Part shown: piece after piece, positions 44,801 to 56,000 of the stretch
How the letters are laid out: every line of letters starts with the position of its first letter
Numbering within the stretch: position 1 is the first letter of the stretch
NCBI RefSeq assembly: GCF_003265705.1
Contig: NW_020313159.1
Coordinates: forward strand, 1 to 64,000
Reading direction: 5' to 3'
Length of the DNA: 64,000 nucleotides
Origin: Callorhinus ursinus
Taxonomy: Eukaryota > Chordata > Mammalia > Carnivora > Otariidae
Made by a program: the position numbers and the translations under genes
Notes under the pieces: generated by a model
Seen by the model: only the letters and a program-made list of their open reading frames with translations
What the model was told of the DNA's origin: nothing
Databases searched by the model: none

Positions 44801-47800
44801 GTATGCAAAAATTCTTTTTTATACTTGCAACTTTTCTCTAATTACGACGTTTTCAATTTAGAAGTTAAAAAGGTACGAAGGCCAGGAATGGGGAAGAAGT
44901 TGAAATATCACGTAACTAAAACCGTGGGGGCGGGAGGGGGACTGGGGGCGGGTCAGAGGTGCAGGGGGCAGATGAGAGGACATCCGATCTCGGGAGGTGC
45001 TCAGGAGGCCAGGGGACAGGTGGCACCATCGTACTGAAATACGTGGTCCTGAGCAAGAGGTCATGTTGGCGGCGACTGTCTCCCTGGAAGACCGTCTCCG
45101 GTTTACCGTCGGCAGCAGTGACCCTGTGCACGGCCAGTGTAGCTCTTCCCAGGCGGAGGGTCCGTTGTCCGGGCTGTATGAAATGATGGTTTCTTCTGTT
45201 TTGTTTTCTTAAAGGTTCGGTTTATGCTGGAGACCATGTTGGCACTGAAGAACAATGACATGCGTAAAATCCCAGGCTATGACCCCGAGCCTGTGGAGAA
45301 GCTCAGGAAGCTAGAGAGAGCGTTGGTGAGGCACTTTCCCTTCCTCACCTCCAGCTCCCATGTCTGCATGGGCTCCTTGTGAAACCGTGGAAGGCAGTTG
45401 GGGCTCTAAGTCAGGTGCCGTGTCTGGTTAATAAGAGTTCCAGGATCCTGAGAGGAAACATCACATTTCTGTGCTGAGACCCTCGGAGTGGTCCAGGTGC
45501 GGGGCCGTCCCTGTGAGTTCGGCGTCCCCAGCACTTAGCCTGTGGCGCCCAACTTGGCCGCGCAATACACCTCTCTGACCGCTTTGAAGGAGGGTTCAGG
45601 CCAGGGTCCCACCCAGACCAGTGACATCCGCCTCGGGGTGCTGGGGGCTCACCTGTTGAAGCTGCCTAGGTACTCCTGATGTGGGGCTGCAGCCGAGACC
45701 CACCGCCATCCCCAGCCAGGGGGTCCTTCAGCTGGCTCTGGGCACCTCTGGAATCGTTGGCTTGGCAAACCCCAGGCGCTCCTGGGCAAGGTCTCACCAC
45801 CAGCTCCGTGCAGCTCTCCTCGGGGCCTGCGTCCGAGCCTCCTCCCTGGTGTGACAGCTTTCCATAGACAGCAGCGTGTGGGGTGATAGACCCACAGACC
45901 TCAGAGGGGAGCATTGAGTTTACCTCTACCTGTGGCATTATTCCAAACTGGCTAACTGTCCCAGCTGTCAGGGACTCAGCACAGTATTCAGGGTCAAAGA
46001 CAAGAGAAGCCAGAGGGTGACAGTGGTGCCCACCAGGAGCCAACAGAAGTGTTTGACTGGCTCCTTTCTGTCAGGTACAGAGCACTGGCTCCGGCACGGA
46101 CACTCAGCTCCGCATCTCCTGGGATGGCATCCTGAGCGCCGAGCAGACCGGGCGCTGGTGGATCGTGGGGTCCGCATGGAGCGGGGCTCCTATGATTGAC
46201 AACAGTCAGCAGAAGGTCCTGGAGAAGCAGCCCTCGGGGACGGTACGAGAGCCCTGCGCGGTCCCCCAGTGTCCCGCGGCCTGCCCTGCAGGAGCCACCT
46301 GATCCCTTGCATGTTATGAGATGTGCTGGCGTGAGTGTCTGCAGAGACCTTACAGAAACCCTTTGTTGTATGTTACGATTTCATTCATTTCTGTGGTTTA
46401 AGTCCCAAAATAACATGCGTAAAGGACTTAAAAGTTGAGGGGAGTGAGGGGAGCGTAGGAAAACCCGAATAGTAAGTTTGCAGATGCTGGCCTTGAGAAG
46501 TAGATGGTTTCCCAGGAGGTGTGGCTTCTGGTCCATTAGGCTCGGATTTCAAATTGTTGGAATTTTTTGTATTTCTTTGTATTTGATTATTAATTAAGGT
46601 CCATATGTTATTCAGATTTCCTTCATTTTCTTCTAATACCGTATTTTGTCTCAGGATCCCACGTCACACCTCCTGTGTCGTCCTGGCTGTGGCCACTTCT
46701 AACTTATGTCCTCATTGCCCGGACTGACAGGTCGTGCTGCTCCTGAGACGCTCCCCCGAATCAGGCGGTTTTCTCCTCCCGTGCCTTGCTTTGTCTCTTG
46801 CTGTGGTTTTCTCTTCATGGGCATGTACCCAAGAATAAAGATTTAGCACTCACATATATGTATTTCCACGTAACTTAGAATTAATCTTCGTGACTTAGAA
46901 TTAATCTTCGGTAAAGCCATGGAAGAATACCTGTTATCTTTTAGAAACTTCGTAACCACATTAAACCAGAGTAACTTTTCCTTGAAACGTCCGTGTGGTC
47001 TGTGCCTCAATTGCTCCTCTTTCAGGTTAGCGGGAAGATACTAGAACTTGCCCGAAAGCAGAGAATGAACACTGATGTCAGGAGAAACATATTCTGTACA
47101 ATAATGACTAGTGAAGATTTTTTGGACGCGTTTGAGAAGCTTCTGAAGTAAGCATTAGTGCAAACACTTTGATTAGATGTTGTTGAAGAAATCCGCACAG
47201 TTGGGTTTGCGTCACGGAGGGTTGGGTCGGATGCTGCTGGGCTGTCCTCTCTCCTCCTGCCCTGGGTCCAGGCATGCACTAGTCAGCAGTCTTGCTCCTG
47301 CTGACTGGCCACTGGTAGTTCCAAAACATTTTATGATATATTTTGATTAAAAGTACTAGGTGACCAGCTAATTAGTCACAGTGACTCTTGGTTGTCATAA
47401 ATTGCTTAAAATTCTCATATTGAGGTTGTGTTTTTGATTACTTCTAAATTAAAACTTGGTGTAGTTTCTGTAATTAGTTGTAAAAGGATTTTAAAAGTAC
47501 CTGTGTACCTTCACAAAATATTTCTCAACAAATCTGATAACTGATTTTCCTTTATGTGCTTCGAATGCAGAATACCCGGGCGTCCTCCGTCCCTTTTGAA
47601 CCAAACTGCCAGGCAGGATGTGCTCTCCTCAGAGATTTCTTACTCCTCGCCGTCTCTGTTTTGCAGGCTTGGGCTGAAGGACCAGCAGGAGCGGGAGATT
47701 GTTCATGTTCTCATGGATTGCTGCCTTCAAGAGAAAACCTTCAACCCTTTCTACGCATTCCTGGCTGGCAAGTTCTGTGAACACCAGAGGAGGTTCCAGG

Positions 47801-50581
47801 TAACCTGCTAGCAGCCCACCAAGTCACCTGTGCTCCGCTGTCTTCGTAGGGTTCTCTGGCTCAGCCCACTGGGAAGAAGTGCCGAGTGAGGCGTCCAGCC
47901 TGGGCCGAGCTCTGTGTGCAGGGGGACAGTCCCAGGGCCCACGCCCCCTCGGGGAGAACAGGGGGGCATTGTGGAGGTGGAGTGACCAGGGCAGGGGGTG
48001 CCAGGCCCCCTTTTTCTGTGGCAGAGGAGGGGGTCGTGTGGCCCGTGTCCCCGGGGGAGTGCCTCCTTGTTCTTAGGTGGCACCAGCCTTCTCTGATCTT
48101 TCTCAACATTTCTGCCAGTTGGAGGCGAAAACCCACAACAAAGAAATTACCGTGGCACTGTGTGTAGGAAAGGGGGGTGTGTTGCTCCTGGCTCGTTCTG
48201 ACTTGGCTTTGAAGACACTACAAGCAAATGAGCCGTAGAATACATCTAGATTACATCCTTAGCGACTTGTTCCAACAGTGGGCTGCATTGTAACTCTTTC
48301 TTCTTCTTTTTCAATTGTTCTATTAGATGACTTTCCAGTTCAGCATTTGGGATAAATTTCGGGACTTAGAAAACTTGCCAGCCACTAATTTCTCTAATTT
48401 GGTTCACCTGGTAGCCCACTTGTTGAAGACGAAATCACTTCCACTTTCTATTTTAAAGGTTTGTATCATGGATGAAATTATTAAAAGCAATGAAAATGAT
48501 AGCATAATTGTTTATATTTGGTACCTTAAGAAAATGCCTTTCCTTAGATTCTGACTTACCTGGAAAGTGTGTTTGTAACGCCCTGGCCATCCTAGAAAGT
48601 AGCCAGAGTAGCTTGCCACATAAACATACCAAGTAAATACTCAAAGGCACGGTTACAGTTCTGCTCACCTCCAAGAATCTCGTTTGCACTTTGGGTCCAC
48701 GTGCAGGTCCTAGTTCTTGGCCGCTGCTAAGTCGGGAGGGGGATGGGGAGGCCGAGGAGCAGGTGAGCTGTGGTGCAGGACTCTCTGCTTCTCCCTCTGT
48801 GATGGGCAGCCCCCCCGCCGTACCCCAGCCCTGCCGTGTTTCTGTGTCGCATCCGAGCCAGTGAGGTACAGGTATCCTGCTGTTGGTCTGGAGTGGACAG
48901 GGGAACCTAGACAGAGGATGTGGAGTGCCAGGTGGCCGTCAGGCCTGGACAGCAGGACCACTGGGGCCTGGGCATCCTTAAAACGGGGACAGTGAGGGAA
49001 GCTGAGGGCCAGAGAGAGTGCCGGGCCTGGGCTTCTGTGCCTCGTGCTTCCTGACCTGCAGACACTGCAGGTGCGGTCTCCTGCTTGTGCGCGTGTGTCC
49101 GTCCACCAGGGCCCTGAGGCGGGTTCTCCCTGTGCCTCTTTGGGGTGTAGGACTAGGTTTGGGCCACTGAACCAAAAATGAGAGTACTATAAAGTGTGGA
49201 GAGGACATGCCTTCTCATTGCTGGACTAGATCTTGCCGGCAGTTCGCTCAAGTTTTGAGCTCTGAATAGAAGAGGGTACAGTGTTTCTCTAGATTCAGTA
49301 GAACCTGGAGATGTCCTTGAAGCTTGTCCCAGGGTCCTCGCTCCCCCCTCCCACCACCACCCATTCACAGGGCCCTCTCTGGTTCCCAGGCGTGCTTTGG
49401 AACTCTTCCCTCAGATGGCACTCTCATTTCACACACTGTCACCCTCCGTGTGGACAGCAGTACCCTGCCCCACGCTCCGAATATCCTCTCACAGTTCTTT
49501 GAGTCGACATGAGTTTGAAATATGGACACATTAGTGTCTGTGATTTTGTTCTCTGGTTTATCACTTCTGTGCAATATTCCATTGTGTAAGTGGACCAGAA
49601 TTTATATGTAATTCTTAGAGAACATATCTGAGTTATTTTTCCTCCTAGATCCAAATTTTCTATGTATGGTTTTAATTAGGGGGTAGTTTCTCTAAGGCAT
49701 GGAGATACGTATGTTTCAATTCTAGGATTAAATTCCTGATTCCTGGAAACTCCGCAGGGGCAGGCTGCTCTCGACAGCAGTGTGCACACCCCTGCTGGCA
49801 GAGCGCACGAGACCCCCGGCCCCACGCCCTTGCCCACCTGCAGCGCTTCATCTTCTGTAGCTGGAAACAGTCTTACTTAAAGGGGACGGGTGATTTTTTT
49901 ACTCTATTTTTAGAAATTACTGAAAAAATTGACTAATGTAACTTGTTCTGTCTGTCCTGACTCTAATTAGGTAGTTGAATTCAGTGAATTGGATAAACCC
50001 AGAGTCCACTTTTTACGAAAAGTGTTATATATTCTGTTAATGGAAACAGAAGTTGAAGACCTTGGTTCAATTTTTGCAAGGTATGTTCCCAGCTTATTTT
50101 GTTAAAAACATGTGGAAAAGAGACAGAATTATTTTCACTTACGTTGACTTACACATTAGGTGCAGCTTAATACACTATTTCCAGTTTTCATTTTAAGCGG
50201 ATATCTTATGCATTCGATTTGGGGAACATGAAACTTGCCTGATAGCAAACTAGTGATCTCTAACACGTAGAATATGTTGTTAAGCTCTTAATTGAGAATT
50301 CTATTTTTAAAAGCAATTAGGTTATGCCTCCCAATTGCAGTCCTAGAAACCGCAGTCAGGAGAGACTAGCTCATCACTGATGCACGTTTATGCGCCTCCC
50401 TTCCAGAGTGTCTGACAACCCGAAGCTGGGCTTGTTGAGAGAAGGTCTGAAGCTCTTCATCGGCCACTTCCTGTTGAGGAGCGCGCAGGAGGGCACAAGT
50501 GTGGAGGAGGCCAGCGTGCTGAGGGAGAGGGCTGACCTCTCAACTAAGTCTCTGCAGGGCAGGGCTTCCCTGAGAATGTAG
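34884..50581 (+). CDS. NOM1: NOM1, nucleolar protein with MIF4G domain 1 (11 exons)
   Basis: The eleven coding exons are 34884-35867, 38030-38154, 39873-40068, 43171-43494, 45215-45325, 46075-46242, 47026-47147, 47667-47799, 48327-48458, 49971-50080 and 50407-50581. They join in phase into 859 codons plus TAG, close to the human length of about 860. NOM1 is the vertebrate counterpart of yeast Sgd1, a nucleolar factor for 40S subunit and 18S rRNA maturation that binds eIF4A-type helicases and targets protein phosphatase 1 to the nucleolus. Residues 1-328 are low-complexity, basic early ([19 protein letters not shown] near 80-98) and acidic at 240-275. The PP1 docking motif RVRF is at 308-311. 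The MIF4G domain covers about 360-560 and the MA3 domain about 650-770. The start at 34,884 (MAASASAGG) matches orthologues; an in-frame ATG at 34,713 lies in the promoter and is rejected. The only oddities are Gly/Ala expansions around 105-135 and 172-178. Confidence 0.97.
35868..36028 (+). other. Possible intronic poly(A) extension of NOM1 exon 1
   Basis: If the exon 1 donor is skipped, the frame stays open for 33 more codons ([20 protein letters not shown] onward) to TGA at 35967-35969. AATAAA follows at 36023-36028. Together these would give a 361-residue N-terminal form with the PP1 motif but no MIF4G or MA3 domain. It is a prediction only. Confidence 0.3.
36061..36668 (-). pseudogene. 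ATP5PD (ATP synthase subunit d) retrocopy with open frame
   Basis: An intronless antisense copy of ATP5PD (also called ATP5H), the d subunit of the mitochondrial ATP synthase peripheral stalk, lies in NOM1 intron 1. From ATG at 36,614 to the stop at 36,135 there are 159 open codons, beginning [20 protein letters not shown] and ending [14 protein letters not shown]; the parent has about 161. One or two residues are deleted around [12 protein letters not shown], with many substitutions. Parent-like 5' UTR (GTCGGTGAAGGACCTCCAG) and 3' UTR are attached, followed by an A9 tail. The TSD TCTAAAGATCTT is perfect at 36049-36060 and 36669-36680, which proves LINE-mediated retrotransposition. The frame runs upstream to another ATG at 36,710 that includes flank sequence. 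Expression is unlikely without a promoter, though it sits close to the NOM1 CpG island. Confidence 0.93.
36681..38029 (+). other. NOM1 intron 1, remainder
   Basis: No other gene is seen. TTGAGGTATAGTTAGTATAC near 37,327 resembles a short L1M fragment. A CTCF-like motif lies at 37,737. Confidence 0.45.
37737..37752 (+). promoter_or_regulatory. CTCF-like motif in NOM1 intron 1
   Basis: GCTGCCAGGGGGCGCG matches the core of the CTCF consensus (CCASYAGRKGGCRS) in all informative G positions. It is outside any SINE, unlike most GGGGGCGC strings here. Binding is not shown. Confidence 0.4.
38030..38154 (+). CDS. NOM1: NOM1 exon 2
   Basis: Acceptor TTTCAAGCAG, donor GTAACC. Residues 329-369 include [13 protein letters not shown], the conserved lead-in to the MIF4G domain. 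Two bases of codon 370 are at its end. Confidence 0.96.
38814..39018 (+). repeat. Inner CAN-SINE in the outer SINE body
   Basis: A full copy with perfect TSD AAGATGCTGTCTTCCT at 38798-38813 and 39019-39034. Confidence 0.95.
39107..39303 (-). repeat. CAN-SINE in the outer SINE tail
   Basis: A minus-orientation copy ends CTGAGCCACCCAACTACCCC and sits in the A-rich tail of the outer SINE. Confidence 0.9.
39873..40068 (+). CDS. NOM1: NOM1 exon 3
   Basis: Acceptor TGTTCTGCAG, donor GTAGGG. Residues 370-435 ([20 protein letters not shown] and onward) form the first MIF4G helices. Confidence 0.96.
40069..43170 (+). other. NOM1 intron 3
   Basis: Holds no recognised exon. It contains a short-type SINE at 42,354. 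Long minus frames near 41,226-41,997 are composition artefacts. Confidence 0.5.
42354..42465 (+). repeat. Short-type CAN-SINE (SINEC2-like)
   Basis: Text GGGGCGTCTGGCTCTCTCAG, GTGACTCTTGATCTCAGGGC and CACCACGTTGGGTGTGCAGA; old and diverged. Confidence 0.8.
43171..43494 (+). CDS. NOM1: NOM1 exon 4
   Basis: Acceptor CTTTGTCCAG, donor GTACGC. Residues 436-543 hold the central MIF4G helices ([40 protein letters not shown]). Confidence 0.97.
43770..43880 (+). repeat. MIR fragment in NOM1 intron 4
   Basis: GCTCTGCTGCTTAACAGTGA, CCTTGGTTTCCCCATCGAGG and the following GGGGGCTGATTGTGGCTCCT follow MIR order. Further on, 43,960-44,090 (GGCCTTGTAAACCCTTTCAG) resembles an unassigned ancient repeat. Confidence 0.6.
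44620..44775 (+). repeat. L1M 3' UTR end in NOM1 intron 4
   Basis: GATGTTCTGAAATTGATCCT, GTACACTTTTAAACAAGTGA and GGTGTGTGAATTAGATCTCA then AATAAATAAG are the usual end of older L1 elements. Confidence 0.75.
45215..45325 (+). CDS. NOM1: NOM1 exon 5
   Basis: Acceptor TTTTCTTAAAG, donor GTGAGG. Residues 544-580 ([18 protein letters not shown]) end the MIF4G domain. Confidence 0.97.
46075..46242 (+). CDS. NOM1: NOM1 exon 6
   Basis: Acceptor CCTTTCTGTCAG, donor GTACGA. Residues 581-636 link MIF4G and MA3 and include [19 protein letters not shown]. Confidence 0.95.
47026..47147 (+). CDS. NOM1: NOM1 exon 7
   Basis: Acceptor TCCTCTTTCAG, donor GTAAGC after CTTCTGAA. Residues 637-676 ([20 protein letters not shown]) start the MA3 domain; codon 677 is split. 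Confidence 0.96.
47667..47799 (+). CDS. NOM1: NOM1 exon 8
   Basis: Acceptor TCTGTTTTGCAG, donor GTAACC. Residues 677-721 ([20 protein letters not shown]) continue MA3. Confidence 0.96.
48327..48458 (+). CDS. NOM1: NOM1 exon 9
   Basis: Acceptor TTGTTCTATTAG, donor GTTTGT (weaker than the others). Residues 722-765 ([20 protein letters not shown]) finish the MA3 region. Confidence 0.95.
49971..50080 (+). CDS. NOM1: NOM1 exon 10
   Basis: Acceptor GACTCTAATTAG, donor GTATGT. Residues 766-801 ([20 protein letters not shown]); codon 802 is split. Confidence 0.95.
50407..50581 (+). CDS. NOM1: NOM1 exon 11, terminal
   Basis: Acceptor CTCCCTTCCAG. Residues 802-859 ([20 protein letters not shown] onward) end ASLRM then TAG at 50579-50581, the same C-terminus as in orthologues. 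Confidence 0.96.
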
Positions 50582-52255
50582 TCCGGAAGAGGAGACGAAC
50601 GGGTGGTCAGTTGTCCGAGAGTGTCCTTTTTAAACCCAAAAGGCTTATTATTCTGATGGCCATGTGTGTAAGCTTGATGGAGCTATGCCACAGTCTGTTG
50701 TATTTAAGATACTGTGTTTTAGATAATTTTTAAATTCAAGATTATAGTGTATTTATGTTTTAAACCGTTTTCACCCGTTCATAGAACGGGACGGGGAGAA
50801 CGCAGGGCTGGAAGGACAGGCAGACACCGGACAGGGTCTCTGAACGGACCGGGTGGGGTGCCGGTGTGATCCCCGGTGTGATGGTCTTATTTTTAAAAGA
50901 CAGAAAGTCCACTAGAGGGTGCAGCTATAAAGAAATTGATGGCGTTTTTTAATCTTCTGTATGTATTGATTTAAAGTTCAAAAACCACTAGTTAAATGTG
51001 GTACCTGATATTTAATTGATTATTTCAAGTATTGGGAATGCAAGTGTGTTGGAAAAGTGAACAGTTGACTTAGGCCTTGCACATACCTGTACGGCATGGT
51101 ACGCACAGAAGCTGCCCACCAGCACTTGCCTAAAATTCTGACGTGGTACAGGACGCTTCCTGCGTGTGTCCATCACTTACACTCATTAACTCCTGGTTGT
51201 AAAGCACTGTACTAAGCAACTTCGAAGTCACCAGATAGATACCGGATGCATGATGGGTATGCCTCTGAGCTAGGTTCTAGGAGGAGTGCGTGTGGATAAA
51301 ACAGAACTGCCCCCTGCGAGGAATGAACGTTTATCTAGTGAAAGACACATCCCACGGGTACAGTCAACTCTGGCTGATTCTGAGAAGGCACAGATCGACA
51401 AATGTCTGTTCTCCCGCTCTTAGAATTTGCTTCTCTGTCTTAAATGCTGCAAACTTGAGTTAAATGTCACCTTCAGTTATTGAAAAGTCATCAAAATGTG
51501 TGTATAGAGTAGGATTTTCTGCAGCATCCACACATGCCCGGCAGTGCACTGTCCCGCAGAGTGGTCACTTGGCCCGAGTGAGGCCCTCCCGCGCAAGCCT
51601 CCCTTTGTCGCAGACTTTCAGACACTATCCTTACGTGGCCAGACAGCAGTTTGTGTTTAGAAATGACCACGTGAAGTCGTAAGCGTCTCCGTGTATGCTG
51701 CTAAACTAACGGTTTAAGTCTTGAATGCACAAGGAACACAGACATCTGTTTGCTGGCCTCCCCTGTGCTTGTTGAGTCCACCGACGGCCCCACCACACCC
51801 GTGCCTTCCAGCCGGCTCTGACCCTTGTCTGCAGAGAACAGAGAGCGCTAGCCGAGAGGCTCCACTTTCTCTGCGGGAGTGGTCGGTTCTAACCCGGGTT
51901 CCCGCCTCTGCTGAAGGCCAGCACAGCTGCCTGCATCCAGAAGTCTGGCTCGGAAGAAGAATGCACCAGTCGAGCTAGACAGCGTGCTTACTGACACAGT
52001 CGACTTGTATTTGGTGCAAGCTCCCCCTTCCTCGAAGACTCACGGGACTGACCCGAGGCCTCGCACTGTGGGCGTGGCTACTAAGACCGAGAAGAACGGT
52101 CCCCCCATCGCTGACGTTCACTGACCCTAGTTGGGGGCGTGGCTGAGCTCAGGCCGACTCTTTGCAGAAGATAAACTTGAGTCAACTGAAATTTTTATTT
52201 TTATGTTGTCTTTTATTATTAAAACAATAAAAATGTCTTTCTGCCATGGAATATA
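50582..52255 (+). other. NOM1: NOM1 3' UTR
   Basis: From the stop codon to about 20 bases after the AATAAA at 52,226. It includes a weak CTCF-like CCACTAGAGGGTGC at 50909-50922. No repeat is recognised inside it. A chance 85-codon frame at 51,721 has no known product. Confidence 0.6.
52226..52231 (+). terminator. NOM1: NOM1 poly(A) signal
   Basis: AATAAA in the context AAAACAATAAAAATGTCTTT, followed within 40 bases by T/G-rich sequence. It is the first canonical hexamer after the stop codon. Confidence 0.65.
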
Positions 52256-52414
52256 CTTGTGACTTAATTCCTAATGTCCTGGTCTTGCATGTATTATATG
52301 GCAGGTTATCCATAAATTTGTCCTTTTTGTAAAAGGCCCTTTTAACAGCAAAATATCATGGCTTATCACATGCTCCTGTGAATTCAGATTTGTTTTTAAA
52401 TATGTAGGTTTTTA

Positions 52415-52601
52415 TTTTTATTTTATTTTATTTTTTTTTTTTGAGAGAGAGAATGAGAGAGCACGAGAGGGAAGAGGGTCAGAGGGAGAAGCAGACTCCC
52501 CGCCGAGCAGGGAGCCCGATGTGGGACTCGATCCCGGGACTCCAGGATCATGACCTGAGCCGAAGGCAGTCGCCCAACCAACTGAGCCACCCAGGCGCCC
52601 T
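52415..52601 (-). repeat. CAN-SINE
   Basis: Minus orientation with CTGAGCCACCCAGGCGCCCT end. The TSD AAATATGTAGGTTTTTA (52398-52414) recurs with one change at 52602-52618. Confidence 0.95.
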
Positions 52602-52762
52602 AAATATATAGGTTTTTAAAATGTATTACAATAACACTCAGCATTTAAAAAATACTGTCTTCGGTGCTTGGTGTATATGTAATTTTTGGACTTCTTATGA
52701 TGCAGGTTGAGAACTGCCATTGATAGAATTTCTGAAAAGACTCTTTTAGGGGATTTCATCTT

Positions 52763-52868
52763 TTTTTTTTCTCTTTAAGTAATCTCTGCATCCAACCTGG
52801 GACTTGGACTCACTACCCCGAGATCAGGAGTCTCATGCTCTACCGACTGAGCCGGCCAGGAGCCCCTG
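52763..52868 (-). repeat. Short-type CAN-SINE (SINEC2-like)
   Basis: From TTTAAGTAATCTCTGCATCC to CTGAGCCGGCCAGGAGCCCC. The TSD GGGGATTTCATCTT is perfect at 52749-52762 and 52869-52882. Confidence 0.94.
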
Positions 52869-52896
52869 GGGGATTTCATCTTCAAAATAGAGACTA

Positions 52897-53090
52897 GGGG
52901 GGCGCCTGGGCGGCTCAGTCGTTGAGCATCTGCCTTCGGCTCAGGTCATGATCCCAGGGTCCTGGGATCGAGCCCCGCATCGGGCTCCCTGCTCTGCGGG
53001 AAGCCTGCTTCTCCCTCTCCCACTCCCCCCGCTTGTGTTCCCTCTCTCGCTGTGTCTCTCTGTCAAATAAAATCTTAAAAATTTTTTTGA
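52897..53090 (+). repeat. CAN-SINE
   Basis: Head GGGGCGCCTGGGCGGCTCAG with close to consensus body and TGTCAAATAAAATCTTAAAA tail. Confidence 0.93.
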
Positions 53091-56000
53091 AAAAAACAAA
53101 TGTATAAATAAAATCACTTTTTATATTTTATTTAGAGTGCCAGTGAAGGTTTATGTTGAAAGAACGGGTTTGCTGGTTCTAAGATGTACGCCTTATCTTT
53201 CCATTTCTAGGAAATCTACCTAAAAATTAGTCTCCGTTTCGCTCCTCCCCTCCTTCTTTGCCCAAAGACCCAGATAAAGCAAAGGAGGCAAAATGTTAAC
53301 CATTAGTGGATCTGGGTGAAGTTTATATGGACAAAGTATATTCTTACAACTTCTCTGTAAGTTTTAAGTTATTTTAAAGTACAGAATTTGTATAAGACAT
53401 TCATAATGCAGAACTCATCCTTCAGAGTTTTTAAAATACTCTGATGTTTTTTCACAAAAATAATTAAGCAAATCACCTTTGCCTCTTTTGTAAAAAACCT
53501 TTTAGGCCTTACTGTGTAAACAGTGATAGGGTTTCTGTGGTTTGCTTGGACTTGGGGCAGCTGGGTTAGCAGGAGGAGCCGGAGTGGATGGAGGGGAGGT
53601 CCCGTTCATTCCCTGATCACTGAGCCACAGTCAGAGAGCCTCGGGATCAAAGCCTGGCATGGGCTGGGCAGCCTTGGGCACTGAGTCACCAAGAGTTGAG
53701 CGCTCCTTGAAGGGGCTGTGTAGGATTCAGACTCCACGTGTACACTTGAGACACCAGCACCTTTCCCAGCCCAAGGCACGGGACTGGACTCGTGCTTTCT
53801 CTCCATGGGTCAGTCCCTCGGTCAGTAGCTAGACCCAGGGTTTCCTGAACCACTTGAGAGAAAGTTGCACTATCACATCCCTTCACCCTAAATGACCGTT
53901 TTTCCTAAAACACCGTCTAATTACCCAAGTCGGGAAATGAACATTGATGGAATGCTGGCTCAGTCCCTTCATTTGGGTTTTCATGCTGTTCCCTGTTCCT
54001 GCAGGTTACGCCTTCCATTCCTTCTCGGTGCGCCGCATCGGGAGACGCGTGATGTCGCCAACGGTAACTGGTCAGCGATCGAGGCGGGCTTGGCTGGGAT
54101 CTGCCTGGCCACTGACCGCTCCTCTGCAAGTGGGGGACAGTGTCAACCTGTCACATCCCCGGTCACTGCAGCCTCCCTGTGGAAGGCAGCAGTCGCTCGC
54201 TGTCTGGGATTCTCTGGGTCACAGACAGCGTGGCTGGCTGGTCCTCGGTCAAGCAGGAGGAGCTTCCCGCCATGCGACCTGCCAGCCCTCTGGGCCCTCG
54301 CCAGCCTGATTCCCTCGGGGAACATCTCTCAGCCGAAAGAGCAGTGTCTTCTGTTTTCTGCACCGAAGGCTGAGAGCAGGGCAAGGTGCCAGGCCCGGAG
54401 CACTACAGGACACCCTGCTGATCCCCACCTCCCGAGGGGCCACTGAAGTCCTTTGCTTGGCTTTGATCCCCGTCTGGCTGCCCTGCCCCCGATTCCAGAG
54501 CGCACGTAGCATCCTGATCACGGTTCCCAACAGCAGGCTGGCTGTGGGGGCGCGTCGGATGCCGGGTGGTGTGGTGGGAGTCAACCACAGACGTTTCCTC
54601 TCCGATCTCAACCCCTCTGTGCCTCGCTTCCAGCTCTCAGTGTCGTGCACGTGGGAGTGTTTGTTCGCGTGGCTGTGGTGTCTCTGACATCCGTTCAAAG
54701 CCTCTTCAGCGGAGGCCCCTCACGAAAGTGCGAATTGTTGATCCCATTCTGCGCTTCCTGGGGGCCTGCCCGGTGCCACCCAGCAAGCCAGGCCCAGGGA
54801 CACCCTGAGCTCCAAGATCTGGTTGACGTCTGACCAACAAGCCCTGTGGTGAAGGTGCTCCGGATGTGTGAGGGGAGCAGCCAGCCGTGCCCAGAGGCAC
54901 AGGGATGGAGAGTTTCCCACGGGGAGGAGCCGAGCAGGGCGTTCTGGGGGGTCCCTGGGCACAGAGCCCTGCTGTGGCCTGGCCCCAGACTTGGCAGTCC
55001 CACGGTGCACATGGAGCCTGACCGAAGGGCCCCAGTCTCCACGCTGAGGACGTGGGGTTTGGTCAGTGATAGCAAACCATCAAAGGATCATTGGCGAGGA
55101 GATTAGGTCCCTGAAGTTGGGTTTCAAAAATATTGGCGGACGAAGCCGGGCTCTGGATGGGCAAGTGGGCATGCTGGTGACAGAGGACGGGCCAGTGAGC
55201 GGGTCCTGGTGACCTTCCGGCCAGGTGGGCCACACCGGGCCAGCACAGCAGTGGCAGCAAGGGGGGCGCTTCAGCAGACACCACGGGGGACAGGGCAGCT
55301 CAGCCTCTGGCGTCAGGGAACCCCCGGAGGTCAGGGTCCGGGGGGGCGCAGACACACCACCTGGAGGTGGGAGCCCCGCAAGGAGTCAGGCAGCCCGAGG
55401 GCGGAGAACAATGCCGGCCGCGGAATTTGGGGCTGTCTAGAACCAGGTCAAAGACACATCCTGCGGACAGCAGGTCACTAACAGCAGAGGCAGCTTCACG
55501 CAGACATCGTGCTGGAGCTAAGCACCCGGGGCCCCCCGAGCCCCTCGTGAGACCTCCGTGAGCACAGGGGGTTGAGGACACACAAGCAGGTGCCTCGGGA
55601 ACGCTCCTGTGCAGTCCAGATGAGTTCCCAACGGTCGGGAGAACTTGGGCCTTCTCAGGAGAGTAATCCCAGCCCGGGCATCGGCGCTTTCCTTTTTCCC
55701 ACCCCTGAGGTTCTGTACCCCACGCTACCCTGCCGACGCCGGCAGGAGGAGCTGACCACTGCGGGGTCGAGTTCACAAGAAGGGGACATTTATCTTGAGC
55801 TCAGCTGGATAAATGATGAAAAATTATGTTTGCATGATAAGATGATGAAAGGGAAATGGGGCCCGGCTTCGAGGGCTCCAAGGGTGCAGAGGTGATGTCA
55901 GGCCCAGGGAGGGCTGTGTGGGCTTGGGAAACAATGCCGTGAGTGTGCCCATGGGCCGCCGGAGCCCAGCGGGTTTGACCTTGAGCATGTCCAAACAAGG

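Noticed and set aside
53892..54446. 184-codon plus frame downstream of NOM1
   Set aside because: Overlapped by several open frames on both strands and no domain; part of it resembles an L2 remnant.
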